Shown: positions 44,107-52,504 of the stretch, in pieces
How positions within the stretch are numbered: the first letter of the stretch is position 1
How the letters are laid out: every line of letters begins with the position of its first letter
NCBI RefSeq assembly: GCF_903944925.1
Contig: NZ_CAJATU010000123.1
Location: forward strand, 186,001 to 250,000
Reading direction: 5' to 3'
Source: an uncultured Rhodopila sp.
GTDB taxonomy: Bacteria; Pseudomonadota; Alphaproteobacteria; Acetobacterales; Acetobacteraceae
DNA: 64,000 bases
The notes under the pieces: model-generated
The model's database searches: none
What the model was told of the DNA's origin: nothing
Seen by the model: the letters and a program-made list of their open reading frames with translations, nothing else
Made by a program: the position numbers and the translations under genes

Positions 44107-46622
44107 GCCTGCTGGCCGAACGGGACGCAACCGCGACGATGCCCGGTCCGGGGGAGCTTACCGCCGCCATAAAGGTCGCCTGCTCCCGCATCGCGCCGGT
44201 CTGGCCGTTGAAGAACTTCGTCGCGGTCAATCCGTTCCTTGGGTTCATCGAGCAGAGCTTCCACGCGACGGTGGCGACCTTGCACCGGGTAGCCCGCACC
44301 CGCGCGCTGATGCCGCGCAGTTTCTATCGACAGGCACTCGCGGCGGGCACGGTCGAGGACCAGGATCTGGCGCAGGCGCTCGCGGGCGCGCAGCCGGACT
44401 GGCGCCTGCCGCCGACCGTGGATGCGCTGAAGTCCGTTCTTGACAGCAATGAAACGTCCGGTCTCAGGCATCCGGCGCATGTGGCCACCGTCGCCGAGGT
44501 CCTGAACGAGCTTGCGGATGGCGACAAGCAGGTGGCGCGCACGCAATTCATGATCGATGAAATCTCGAGATGGTGTGCCGCCTATTTCGACGACGGCCAG
44601 TCGGTGTGGCGCATGCCGTCCCGCGGCTTGACCCCGTTCGCCGCCTGGCGTTCCTCCGTCCGTTACGACCTGAACCCCGAGGCGATGGGAATTTCCGGCT
44701 TCCGCCGGCTTGTCGCCGAGCTGCCTTCCGACCCGGTCGCGGCCATCGGCGCGGTCGTGCAGCGCCAGGGCGTGCCGAACCGGGCCGTTGCGGATTACTT
44801 GCACCAGGCGCTGCTCGATATCGGCGGCTGGGCCGCCTATGCCCGTTACCTGAAATGGCAGGCCGAGCTGCATGGCGGCGCAGACGATACGCTGGAGCAA
44901 CTGCTCGCCATACGCGTGGTCTGGGGCTACACGCTGTTCATGCAGCGCACCGACGAGGCGTTCCGGCGCGCGTGGCGCGAGGCGATGGCGCATGCCGCGT
45001 TGCCGCCACAGGACGAAAAGCTGGGCGACGATCCGGAACTCTGCATCGATATGGTGCTGCACGAGGCGTATGAGGCGGCGTTCCAGCGCCGGCTGCTGGC
45101 GCAACTCGCGCAGGCCCCCGCCGCCCCGCATCCGGACCGTCCGTCGGTGCAAGCCGCGTTCTGCATCGACGTGCGATCGGAGATCTACCGCCGCGCCTTG
45201 GAAAGCCAATCGGCCGGCATCCAGACCATCGGCTTCGCCGGCTTCTTCGGTTTTCCGATCGAATACCTGCCGATCGGCCATGTGCGGGGCCGCGCGCACT
45301 GCCCGGTGCTGCTCAGCCCCGCCTTCACCGTCTGCGAGGCCGTGGGCGGCGTGTCCGCGGCGGAGGAGACCGAGATCATGGGCCTGCGCCTGATGCGCCG
45401 GCGCGTGTTCAAGGCATGGAAGGCTTTCAAGCTGATGGCCGTCTCCTCCTTCATTTTCGTCGAATCCGCCGGCCTGCTTTACGGCGCGAAACTGCTCAGC
45501 GACAGCCTGGGGCTGACACGCACGGTGCACGACCCGAACACCGACGGCCTCGACGAAAAGGTCATCGATCGGCTGGGCCCGAGCATAGAGCCGGGCCTGG
45601 TGAGCGGCCGGCGCACCGGGTTCGATCCGAAACAGCGCATCGACATGGCGGAGGCTGTGCTGCGCGCGATGTCGATGACCGGGCCATTCGCACGGCTGGT
45701 GATGCTGACCGGCCATGGCAGCACGACGGTGAACAACCCGCGTGCCGCCGGCCTGAATTGCGGCGCCTGCGGCGGCTATACTGGCGAGGCGAACGCGCGC
45801 ACCGCGGCGCTGATCCTGAACGACCCGGAGGTGCGCGCAGGCCTCAAGGCGCGCGGGATCGCGATCCCGGCCGATACATGGTTCCTTGGCTGCCTGCACG
45901 ATACCTGCACCGACGACGTCAGGATCTTCGACACGCAATCGGTGCCGCCCGGGCACGCCGAGGACTTGGCACGCCTGCGCGCCCTGGTCGCGCGCGCCAG
46001 TGCGCTCGCCCGGCTTGAGCGGTCGGCGCTGCTGGGAATCCACCCGGGCGGCGATGTCGACAAGCAGGTGAAATACCGCAGCCGCGACTGGGCCCAGGTT
46101 CGCCCCGAATGGGGGCTCGCCGGCAACGGCGCGTTCATCGCGGCACCCCGCGCCCGCACGCGCGGGATCGATCTCGGCGGCCGCGCCTTTCTGCACGACT
46201 ATGACTGGGAAAAGGATCAAGGCTTCAAGACCCTCGAGCTGATCATGACCGCGCCGATGGTCGTCGCGAGCTGGATCAACCTTCAGTACTACGGCTCCAC
46301 TGTGAATAACGAGACGTTCGGTTGCGGAAACAAGGTGCTCCACAACGTCTCCGGAACGATCGGCGTTCTTGAAGGCAATGCCGGCGACCTGCGCGTCGGC
46401 CTGCCGCGGCAGTCACTGCATGACGGGAATCGTTACATACATGAGCCGATCAGGCTGAATGTGATGATCGAGGCGCCGCGCGCCGCGATCGAAGATATCA
46501 TCCGCAAGCACTCAACAGTGCGTCAACTGCTGGACAATGGCTGGCTGCATCTCTGGACGATATCGGCGGAAGGCAGAGTATCGGCGCGCTACCGGGGGCG
46601 TTTGAGCTGGGCCGACATTTGA
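44103..46622 (+). CDS. dabA: DabA (DUF2309), zinc subunit of the inorganic-carbon uptake complex
   Basis: An 839-residue soluble protein with a beta-carbonic-anhydrase-like zinc site. Expected zinc and catalytic residues are all present: Cys354 and Asp356 in FCIDVRSE, His538 in LTGHGSTT, and Cys553 in LNCGACGG. These correspond to C351, D353, H524 and C539 of the Halothiobacillus protein. The family signature PLKNFVAVNPF is near the N-terminus, and a FGCGNKVLHNVSG segment near the C-terminus. With DabB it forms an energy-coupled CO2-to-bicarbonate pump at the inner membrane. The ATG at 44103 is chosen because it overlaps the dabB stop; an upstream in-frame start at 44061 is within dabB. It would supply bicarbonate to the carboxylase encoded next. 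Confidence 0.93.
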   Translation: MSLLAERDATATMPGPGELTAAIKVACSRIAPVWPLKNFVAVNPFLGFIEQSFHATVATLHRVARTRALMPRSFYRQALAAGTVEDQDLAQALAGAQPDWRLPPTVDALKSVLDSNETSGLRHPAHVATVAEVLNELADGDKQVARTQFMIDEISRWCAAYFDDGQSVWRMPSRGLTPFAAWRSSVRYDLNPEAMGISGFRRLVAELPSDPVAAIGAVVQRQGVPNRAVADYLHQALLDIGGWAAYARYLKWQAELHGGADDTLEQLLAIRVVWGYTLFMQRTDEAFRRAWREAMAHAALPPQDEKLGDDPELCIDMVLHEAYEAAFQRRLLAQLAQAPAAPHPDRPSVQAAFCIDVRSEIYRRALESQSAGIQTIGFAGFFGFPIEYLPIGHVRGRAHCPVLLSPAFTVCEAVGGVSAAEETEIMGLRLMRRRVFKAWKAFKLMAVSSFIFVESAGLLYGAKLLSDSLGLTRTVHDPNTDGLDEKVIDRLGPSIEPGLVSGRRTGFDPKQRIDMAEAVLRAMSMTGPFARLVMLTGHGSTTVNNPRAAGLNCGACGGYTGEANARTAALILNDPEVRAGLKARGIAIPADTWFLGCLHDTCTDDVRIFDTQSVPPGHAEDLARLRALVARASALARLERSALLGIHPGGDVDKQVKYRSRDWAQVRPEWGLAGNGAFIAAPRARTRGIDLGGRAFLHDYDWEKDQGFKTLELIMTAPMVVASWINLQYYGSTVNNETFGCGNKVLHNVSGTIGVLEGNAGDLRVGLPRQSLHDGNRYIHEPIRLNVMIEAPRAAIEDIIRKHSTVRQLLDNGWLHLWTISAEGRVSARYRGRLSWADI

Positions 46623-47065
46623 TCGCCGATCCAAGGCTGGATCTGATGGTGTGGTGCCGCAATGGCCGTCAGCCGGAGAACGCTCCAGCCGCCTGTTCCG
46701 CTTCTCGCAGACTTGAAAGCGGGATCCACCTTGTCCAAGGCGAGATGGACACCACCATCTTGAGCAGGTCGCCATTCCGGGCCGCGTCCGGCGTGCCGTC
46801 AGCCCAAAGCCGCAGTTATTGTAGTATAAGAATTTCTGAATATCGCGACCGCAGCAATCCGCCCTAGCGTCCTGTCAGCGCAAGGCCCCTCGCTGTCACC
46901 GAGGCGCCAGGGACAGGCGGGCGCAGCTGGGGATAAGAAACGGGGGGGTCACGCGATGCGCAGCTCAGGCCGTAGGAAGCCTGCCGGAGATCCATCTGCC
47001 GGGCGTCGGACGCCCCTGCGGGGTGACCGCTCCCCCTGCGCCGACCGCCGCGGCGGCGCGTCCGC
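46623..47065. other. Intergenic region before the 3-hydroxypropionate operon
   Basis: This 443-base gap holds a short hairpin just after dabA (GATCC/GGATC, near 46628-46643) that may be too weak to terminate. It also has an AT-rich patch at 46816-46850 with a LysR-type operator candidate. The remaining 200 bases are GC-rich up to the carboxylase start. Short open frames here show no recognisable domain. Confidence 0.45.
46816..46839. promoter_or_regulatory. Putative CbbR-type operator upstream of the carboxylase gene
   Basis: The sequence has TTA-N8-TAA-N7-TGA, the same order and spacing as the site before dabB, followed by the same ATATC. It lies 226 bases before the acetyl-CoA carboxylase start in the only AT-rich patch of this gap. 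It suggests the LysR-type regulator at 41349-42248 also controls the 3-hydroxypropionate operon. Confidence 0.55.
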
Positions 47066-50000
47066 ATGAGCGCACAAACAGCGCAACGTCGGAACCTGTC
47101 GCGCATCGTGGTCGCCAACCGCGGCGAAGCGGCGGTGCGCTTCATGCGCGCCGCGCGCACATGGTCCAGTCAGCACAACGCGCCGCTCGAGACGATCGCG
47201 CTCTACACCCGGGCCGACGAGGGCGCGCGGTTCGTGCGCATGGCGTCGCGCGCGATCTGCATCGGCGAGGCCTTCGTGCCCGACGCCGATGGGCGGTCCC
47301 GCAGCGCCTATCTCGACATCGACCGCATCGTCGGCCTGGCCCGCGAGGCGGGGGCGGACGGGATTTGGCCCGGCTGGGGCTTCGCCTCGGAAAAGCCCGA
47401 GTTGCCGGACGCCTGTGAGGCCGCGAACCTCACTTTCCTCGGACCGCCGGCCAGCGCCATGCGGGCGCTCGGCGACAAGATCGCCGCCAAGCGGCTGGCG
47501 GAATCCTGCGATGTCCCGGTCAGCGCCTGGTCCGGCGGGCCGGTGGACGCGACGGCAGCGCAGTCCTGGGCGGAGCGCATCGGCTACCCGGTGCTGCTCA
47601 AGGCGACCGCGGGCGGCGGCGGCCGCGGCATCCGCCGCGTCTACGGGCGCGAGGAGATCGCCGGCGCATTCCAGTCCGCCGCCGCCGAGGCCGCGGCGGC
47701 ATTCGGCGATCCCTCGATCTTCGTCGAAGCATTGATCTCCGAGGCGCGTCACATCGAAGTGCAGGTGCTGGCCGATGGGCATGGCGGCGTGTGGGCCATC
47801 GGCACGCGCGACTGTTCGATGCAGCGGCGCCAGCAGAAAGTGCTGGAGGAAGCACCGGCGCCGGGCCTGGCGCCCGAGGTCGAGCGTGCGCTGTGCGAGG
47901 CCGCGGTGCGGCTGGCCCGCGCCTGCGGCTATGTCAGCGCCGGCACCGCCGAGTTCCTGCTGCTCCCTGACGGGCGCACCTTCTACTTCCTCGAGATGAA
48001 CACACGCCTTCAGGTCGAGCACACCGTCACCGAGGAGGTCTACGGCCTCGACCTGGTGGGCTTGCAGATCGATATTGCCCGCGGCTTGCCGCTGCCCGCG
48101 GCCGAGCCACCCCCGCCGCGCGGCGTGGCGATCGAGGCGCGGCTGAACGCCGAGGATCCCGATCAGGGCTTCGCGCCAAGGGCCGGGCGGCTGCTGCGCT
48201 TCAAGCCGCCGCAGGGCCTGGGAATACGGATAGACTCCGGTTACTCTGCCAACAGCGCGGTGCCGACCGCCTTCGACTCCATGCTTGCCAAGGTGATCGC
48301 GCATGGCGCCACGCGCGAACGCGCGCTCGCGCTGATGGAAGCGGGGCTACAGGACAGCATCATCGTGCTCGATTCCGGCCTGACCAACCGCGCCCTTTTG
48401 CTGGAGCTGGTCGGGCAAAGCGCGTTCCGCGACGGCCCGGTGACGACGGTCTGGCTTGATCGCTACCTGACCGATCGTCCTTCCCCCGCGCAGCGGCCAC
48501 ATCTTGCGATGGCGCTCGCCGCCGCGGCAATCATGGACTATTTGCGCACTCGTTACGGGCAAGTTGCGAACTTCATCGAGGAGACGCAGCGCGGCCTGCC
48601 GCGCAACATCCCGGAACAGGGACCGGTGACGTTGCCCTACGAACTCGACGGCCGGCCGGTGCAGATGGAGGTCGCGACCATCGGCCCGCAGGAGAAGCTG
48701 CTGCGCAGCGGCGACTGGCAGGCGCTGATGCGGGTCGAGCAGGCGGACGACTGGACACTGTATCTGGAGATGGACGGCCGCCGCCACGCGGCGATCTGCT
48801 GCGCGACCCCGGCCGAGGTGCAGGTCGAGCTGGACGGGGTAGCGCACCGCTTTCGCCGAGTCTCCGACGGTCGCATGCGCGCCATGCTGCCGGCGGCGGT
48901 TGCGCAGGTGCACGTCCAGCCGGGCGATCAGGTCTCCGCCGGCGACCGTCTGATCACCCTCGAGGCGATGAAGATGGAAACCACCATCACCTCGTCGCTG
49001 TCCGGCACGGTCAGGTCGGTGCTTGTGCGGCCGGCTGCGCTGGTGGCGGCCGGGGACGTCATGGTGGAAATCGACGTGAACGAGCAGGCGGCGCCGGGCC
49101 AGGCCGGATCGCCGCTATTGCCGCCGCGGCAGGAGCCGCCACTCGATCCGCTGCGGGTGATCGAGGCGCGGCTGCTCGGCTTCGATGTGACCGCCGAGCA
49201 GGTCGATCAGGCGCTGGCCGCGTTGGAGACCGACAGTTCCGTCAGCCGCTCCCGCCTGATGGCGCTGCTGCGCGCCGCGGTGGTGCAGGAGCAGGTGTTC
49301 AAGAGCGGACAATACGACGACGCGATGAACGATGCGCGCGAAAGCAGCCTCGAGCAGCTCACGTGGTTCGTGCATCACCGCCGCCTCGATGAGCAACGCC
49401 TGTCGGCGCGCATGATTCGCCGGCTTGGCCGCTTTCTCGACCTGCACGACATCAAGGAAGCAAGCGATCCCCGCGTCGGCTACGCGCTGATGCGCCTGTT
49501 CCAGGCGCGGGCGGCGGAAGGCTCGCCGAGCCGTCTTCTGCTGGACCTGTTGCACGCGCTGGCCCGCACACGCGACGAGCAGGACGCAGGCGGCGCGGTC
49601 GAGCAGCGGGTGATCTTCGAGAAGCTGGCCAACGAGGCGCTGCAGCGCGGCGACCGCCGGGTGGCGACCGCGGCGTGGAACCTGATTCACCGCTGGCACG
49701 ACCTGCCAGCGCAGCAAGCCAGGACGGCGGCCGACCTGGCGCAGGCCGGGACGATGTGGCAGCGCCTGCCGGAGCAGCCGCCGGAACCGGCGCTGAGCGC
49801 AATGCCGCTGGCTATCCTGGTCAGAACGCTGCCGTTCTCGGCGGCTTCAGGCAATGGGCTGATCGCGTTCGTCATGGCACGCATCTACGGCGATGTGGCG
49901 TTCATCGATTCGGCTCCGCTGTTGGGCCGCATCCCGTGCAGGACCGTGCGTCTGGCCGGCGGCACGTTGGTCGCGGGGCTGCTGGTGTCCGAGCCGGACG

Positions 50001-52504
50001 ATCTGGCCCCTGCGCTGGCGGCGCTGCCGCGCGAGACGGAAGCCGACCTGCTGCTTGGCTTCTCGCCGTCGCCGCAGATGCTGTTGCAGGCGGCGCTGCA
50101 TCCACGGGCGCGCTGGACCGCGCTGTGGGCGGAAGACGGCGCGATGCGCGGCGCCACGTGGCTTCCCGAGGGGCTTCCCGAGGGCGGCGCGATGGCCGAA
50201 CAGGTGCTGCTCCGCGACCTGCATCCCGCGGGACCGATCGCGCGCGAGCTGTCGCGTTATCGGGCGTTCGTGCTGAGCCGCGAGCCGGCGCCGGCCGGCG
50301 TGGTGCTGCTGCGTGCCACCGCCGGTCGGGACGAGCGGCTGCTCGCCTTCGCTGAGGTGGAGGCATTCGATGCGGCCATCGACGGCCATTTCGTCCGCGT
50401 GCCGGTATTCGAGGCCGCCTTTCTGGAAGCCGCGCAGGCGATGCGCGACGTGCTGCGCGCGGCGGGCGGCCGTGTGCCCGCGATGAACCGCATCGCCCTG
50501 TTCATCCGGCCGCCGGTTCACCTGACCCGGGAGCAGTTGCAGGCGCTGGCGCAGCGGCTCGCGCCGGCCAGCCTCGACCTCGGGCTGGAGACCGCGTCGC
50601 TCATCGGCCGTTTCACCTTCGGCGGGAACGGCGCGGCCCGGGAGCAGGTGGTCGAATGGCGCGACGTCATGGCGCTCGGCCCCCGCCTGGAGATCGGGCC
50701 GCCAGCCGATCGGCCGGTGCCGACGCGCTCGACCTATGAGCAGAAGGTGCTCGCGGCACGCCGCTACGGCCTGTTCCACCCCTACGAGGTCGTTAGCTGG
50801 CTCATCGCGCCCCGCATCGAGGGCATCGAGCGCGGCCGTTTCGAGGAGCTCGATCTCGACGGCCCGGCCGGCAGCCGGTTGGCGCCGGTGCGCGACCGCG
50901 CCTGGGGCGAGAACCCGGCCGGCGTCGTGCTGGGCCTGATCACCAACTGGTCGGCGCGCTTCCCCGACGGCTTCACCCGTATGCTCATCATCGGCGACGC
51001 GACGATGGAGATGGGCTCGCTGGGCGAGGCGGAGTGCCGCCGGATCGTCGCCGCGATCGATCTCGCGGAAGAGCGCGGGCTGCCGGTCGAGTGGGTCGCG
51101 CTGTCGGCCGGCGCGCGCATCGCGCTGGATTCCGGCACCGAAAACCTCGACTGGACCGCTGCGGTCTTGCGGCGGATCGTCACCTTCACCGCCGCGGGCG
51201 GCGTGGTCAACGTCATCGTCGACGGGCCGTGCGTCGGGGCGCAGTCCTACTGGAACGCCGAGGCGACCATGCTGATGCATTGCCGCGGCGCGCTTGTCAT
51301 GACACCGCGCGGCTACATGGTGCTGACCGGCAAGCGCGCGCTGGAAGTGTCGGGCTCGGTCGCGGCAGCGACCAACGAGGCCATCGGCGGCCTTGAGATC
51401 ATGCTGGCCAACGGCGAAGCGCAGTATGCCGCCACCGATCTGCATGCGGCATACCAGGTGCTCATGCGCCACTACGACTACACCTACGTGCCGCCGGGCG
51501 AGCCGCGCGCCCGCGCGGTGCGCAGCAGCGATCCGCCCGGCCGCGACATCTCGGTGTATCCCTACAATGGGCCGGGCGGCTTCGCCACGATCGGCGCAGT
51601 GGTTTCGGAGGCAACCAATCCCGGCCGCAAGAAGCCGTTCGCGATCCGCGAGGTGATCCGCGCGATCAGCGACCAGGACGCACCGCTGCTGGAGCGGTGG
51701 GCGGACATGGCGGGCGGCGAGACGACGGTTGCGATGCACGGCCAGATGAACGGACAGCCGGTCTGCTTCGTCGGCATCGAGTCCCAGCCGATCCCCCGCC
51801 GCCGGCCGGGGCCGCCGGACGGACCGGCGGTGTGGATGAGCGGAACGCTGTTTCCGAACTCCTCCCGCAAGGCCGCGCGGGCAATCCGCGCCGCCAGCGG
51901 GATCTCCCCGGTCGTGCTGGTTGCGAACCTGTCGGGCTTCGACGGATCGCCGGAGTCGATCCGCGAGCGGCAACTGGAATACGGCGCCGAGATCGGCAAG
52001 GCGGTGGTCGAATTCGACGGGCCGATCCTGTTCTGCGTCATCGCCCGCTATCACGGCGGCGCCTATGTCGTGTTCTCCCGCCGGCTGTCCGGCAGCCTGG
52101 AGTCGCTCGCCCTGGAGGGCAGCTATGCCAGCGTCATCGGCGGCGGCGCCGCGGCGGCGGTGGTGTTCACCCGGCTGGTTGCCGAGCGGGTCAACGCCCA
52201 CCCGCGCGTTCGCGACGCCCGCGAGGCGCTCGGCCGGGTGGCCGCCGATCAGCACCGTGCCGCGCAGGAGGCATACGAAGCCGTGCTGGCCGACGTGGAG
52301 GCGGAAATCCAGACCGCTTTCGCGCGCGAGTTCGACTCGGTGCACAGCGTCTCGCGCGCGCTGCATGTCGGCTCTCTGCATGCCGTGCTGCCGGTCAGCG
52401 AGCTGCGCGCCGCGGTCTGCGGCCGGCTGCAGGACGCCGCCGGCGCGTCCGTCCCCCGGCCCCGCCAGCGCCGCATCGGCACCCACACCGGGACAGGAGC
52501 ATGA
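47066..52504 (+). CDS. Single-chain acetyl-CoA (acyl-CoA) carboxylase
   Basis: An 1812-residue biotin enzyme with all carboxylase parts in one chain, an order like eukaryotic ACC. Biotin carboxylase covers about residues 10-460 (VVANRGEAAVRFM, ATAGGGGRGIRRV, FLEMNTRLQVEHTVTEEVYG). The biotinyl domain has EAMKMETT with biotin on Lys636. A central region of about 500 residues with no recognised domain comes next, then both carboxyltransferase halves from about 1200 to 1750 (NPAGVVLGLITNW, GLPVEWVALSAGARIALD, GATIGAVVSE-like PGGFATIGAVVSEATNPGRK, VANLSGFDGSPES). It would make malonyl-CoA from acetyl-CoA, bicarbonate and ATP, feeding the malonyl-CoA reductase in the same operon. The stop overlaps the propionyl-CoA synthase start by four bases. 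Acetyl versus propionyl preference is not proven. Confidence 0.9.
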   Translation: MSAQTAQRRNLSRIVVANRGEAAVRFMRAARTWSSQHNAPLETIALYTRADEGARFVRMASRAICIGEAFVPDADGRSRSAYLDIDRIVGLAREAGADGIWPGWGFASEKPELPDACEAANLTFLGPPASAMRALGDKIAAKRLAESCDVPVSAWSGGPVDATAAQSWAERIGYPVLLKATAGGGGRGIRRVYGREEIAGAFQSAAAEAAAAFGDPSIFVEALISEARHIEVQVLADGHGGVWAIGTRDCSMQRRQQKVLEEAPAPGLAPEVERALCEAAVRLARACGYVSAGTAEFLLLPDGRTFYFLEMNTRLQVEHTVTEEVYGLDLVGLQIDIARGLPLPAAEPPPPRGVAIEARLNAEDPDQGFAPRAGRLLRFKPPQGLGIRIDSGYSANSAVPTAFDSMLAKVIAHGATRERALALMEAGLQDSIIVLDSGLTNRALLLELVGQSAFRDGPVTTVWLDRYLTDRPSPAQRPHLAMALAAAAIMDYLRTRYGQVANFIEETQRGLPRNIPEQGPVTLPYELDGRPVQMEVATIGPQEKLLRSGDWQALMRVEQADDWTLYLEMDGRRHAAICCATPAEVQVELDGVAHRFRRVSDGRMRAMLPAAVAQVHVQPGDQVSAGDRLITLEAMKMETTITSSLSGTVRSVLVRPAALVAAGDVMVEIDVNEQAAPGQAGSPLLPPRQEPPLDPLRVIEARLLGFDVTAEQVDQALAALETDSSVSRSRLMALLRAAVVQEQVFKSGQYDDAMNDARESSLEQLTWFVHHRRLDEQRLSARMIRRLGRFLDLHDIKEASDPRVGYALMRLFQARAAEGSPSRLLLDLLHALARTRDEQDAGGAVEQRVIFEKLANEALQRGDRRVATAAWNLIHRWHDLPAQQARTAADLAQAGTMWQRLPEQPPEPALSAMPLAILVRTLPFSAASGNGLIAFVMARIYGDVAFIDSAPLLGRIPCRTVRLAGGTLVAGLLVSEPDDLAPALAALPRETEADLLLGFSPSPQMLLQAALHPRARWTALWAEDGAMRGATWLPEGLPEGGAMAEQVLLRDLHPAGPIARELSRYRAFVLSREPAPAGVVLLRATAGRDERLLAFAEVEAFDAAIDGHFVRVPVFEAAFLEAAQAMRDVLRAAGGRVPAMNRIALFIRPPVHLTREQLQALAQRLAPASLDLGLETASLIGRFTFGGNGAAREQVVEWRDVMALGPRLEIGPPADRPVPTRSTYEQKVLAARRYGLFHPYEVVSWLIAPRIEGIERGRFEELDLDGPAGSRLAPVRDRAWGENPAGVVLGLITNWSARFPDGFTRMLIIGDATMEMGSLGEAECRRIVAAIDLAEERGLPVEWVALSAGARIALDSGTENLDWTAAVLRRIVTFTAAGGVVNVIVDGPCVGAQSYWNAEATMLMHCRGALVMTPRGYMVLTGKRALEVSGSVAAATNEAIGGLEIMLANGEAQYAATDLHAAYQVLMRHYDYTYVPPGEPRARAVRSSDPPGRDISVYPYNGPGGFATIGAVVSEATNPGRKKPFAIREVIRAISDQDAPLLERWADMAGGETTVAMHGQMNGQPVCFVGIESQPIPRRRPGPPDGPAVWMSGTLFPNSSRKAARAIRAASGISPVVLVANLSGFDGSPESIRERQLEYGAEIGKAVVEFDGPILFCVIARYHGGAYVVFSRRLSGSLESLALEGSYASVIGGGAAAAVVFTRLVAERVNAHPRVRDAREALGRVAADQHRAAQEAYEAVLADVEAEIQTAFAREFDSVHSVSRALHVGSLHAVLPVSELRAAVCGRLQDAAGASVPRPRQRRIGTHTGTGA

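Noticed and set aside
51697-52500. An upstream extension of the propionyl-CoA synthase frame by 268 codons
   Set aside because: It lies inside the carboxylase gene in another frame. The ATG at 52501 has AGGAG and the ATGA overlap, and gives the family length.
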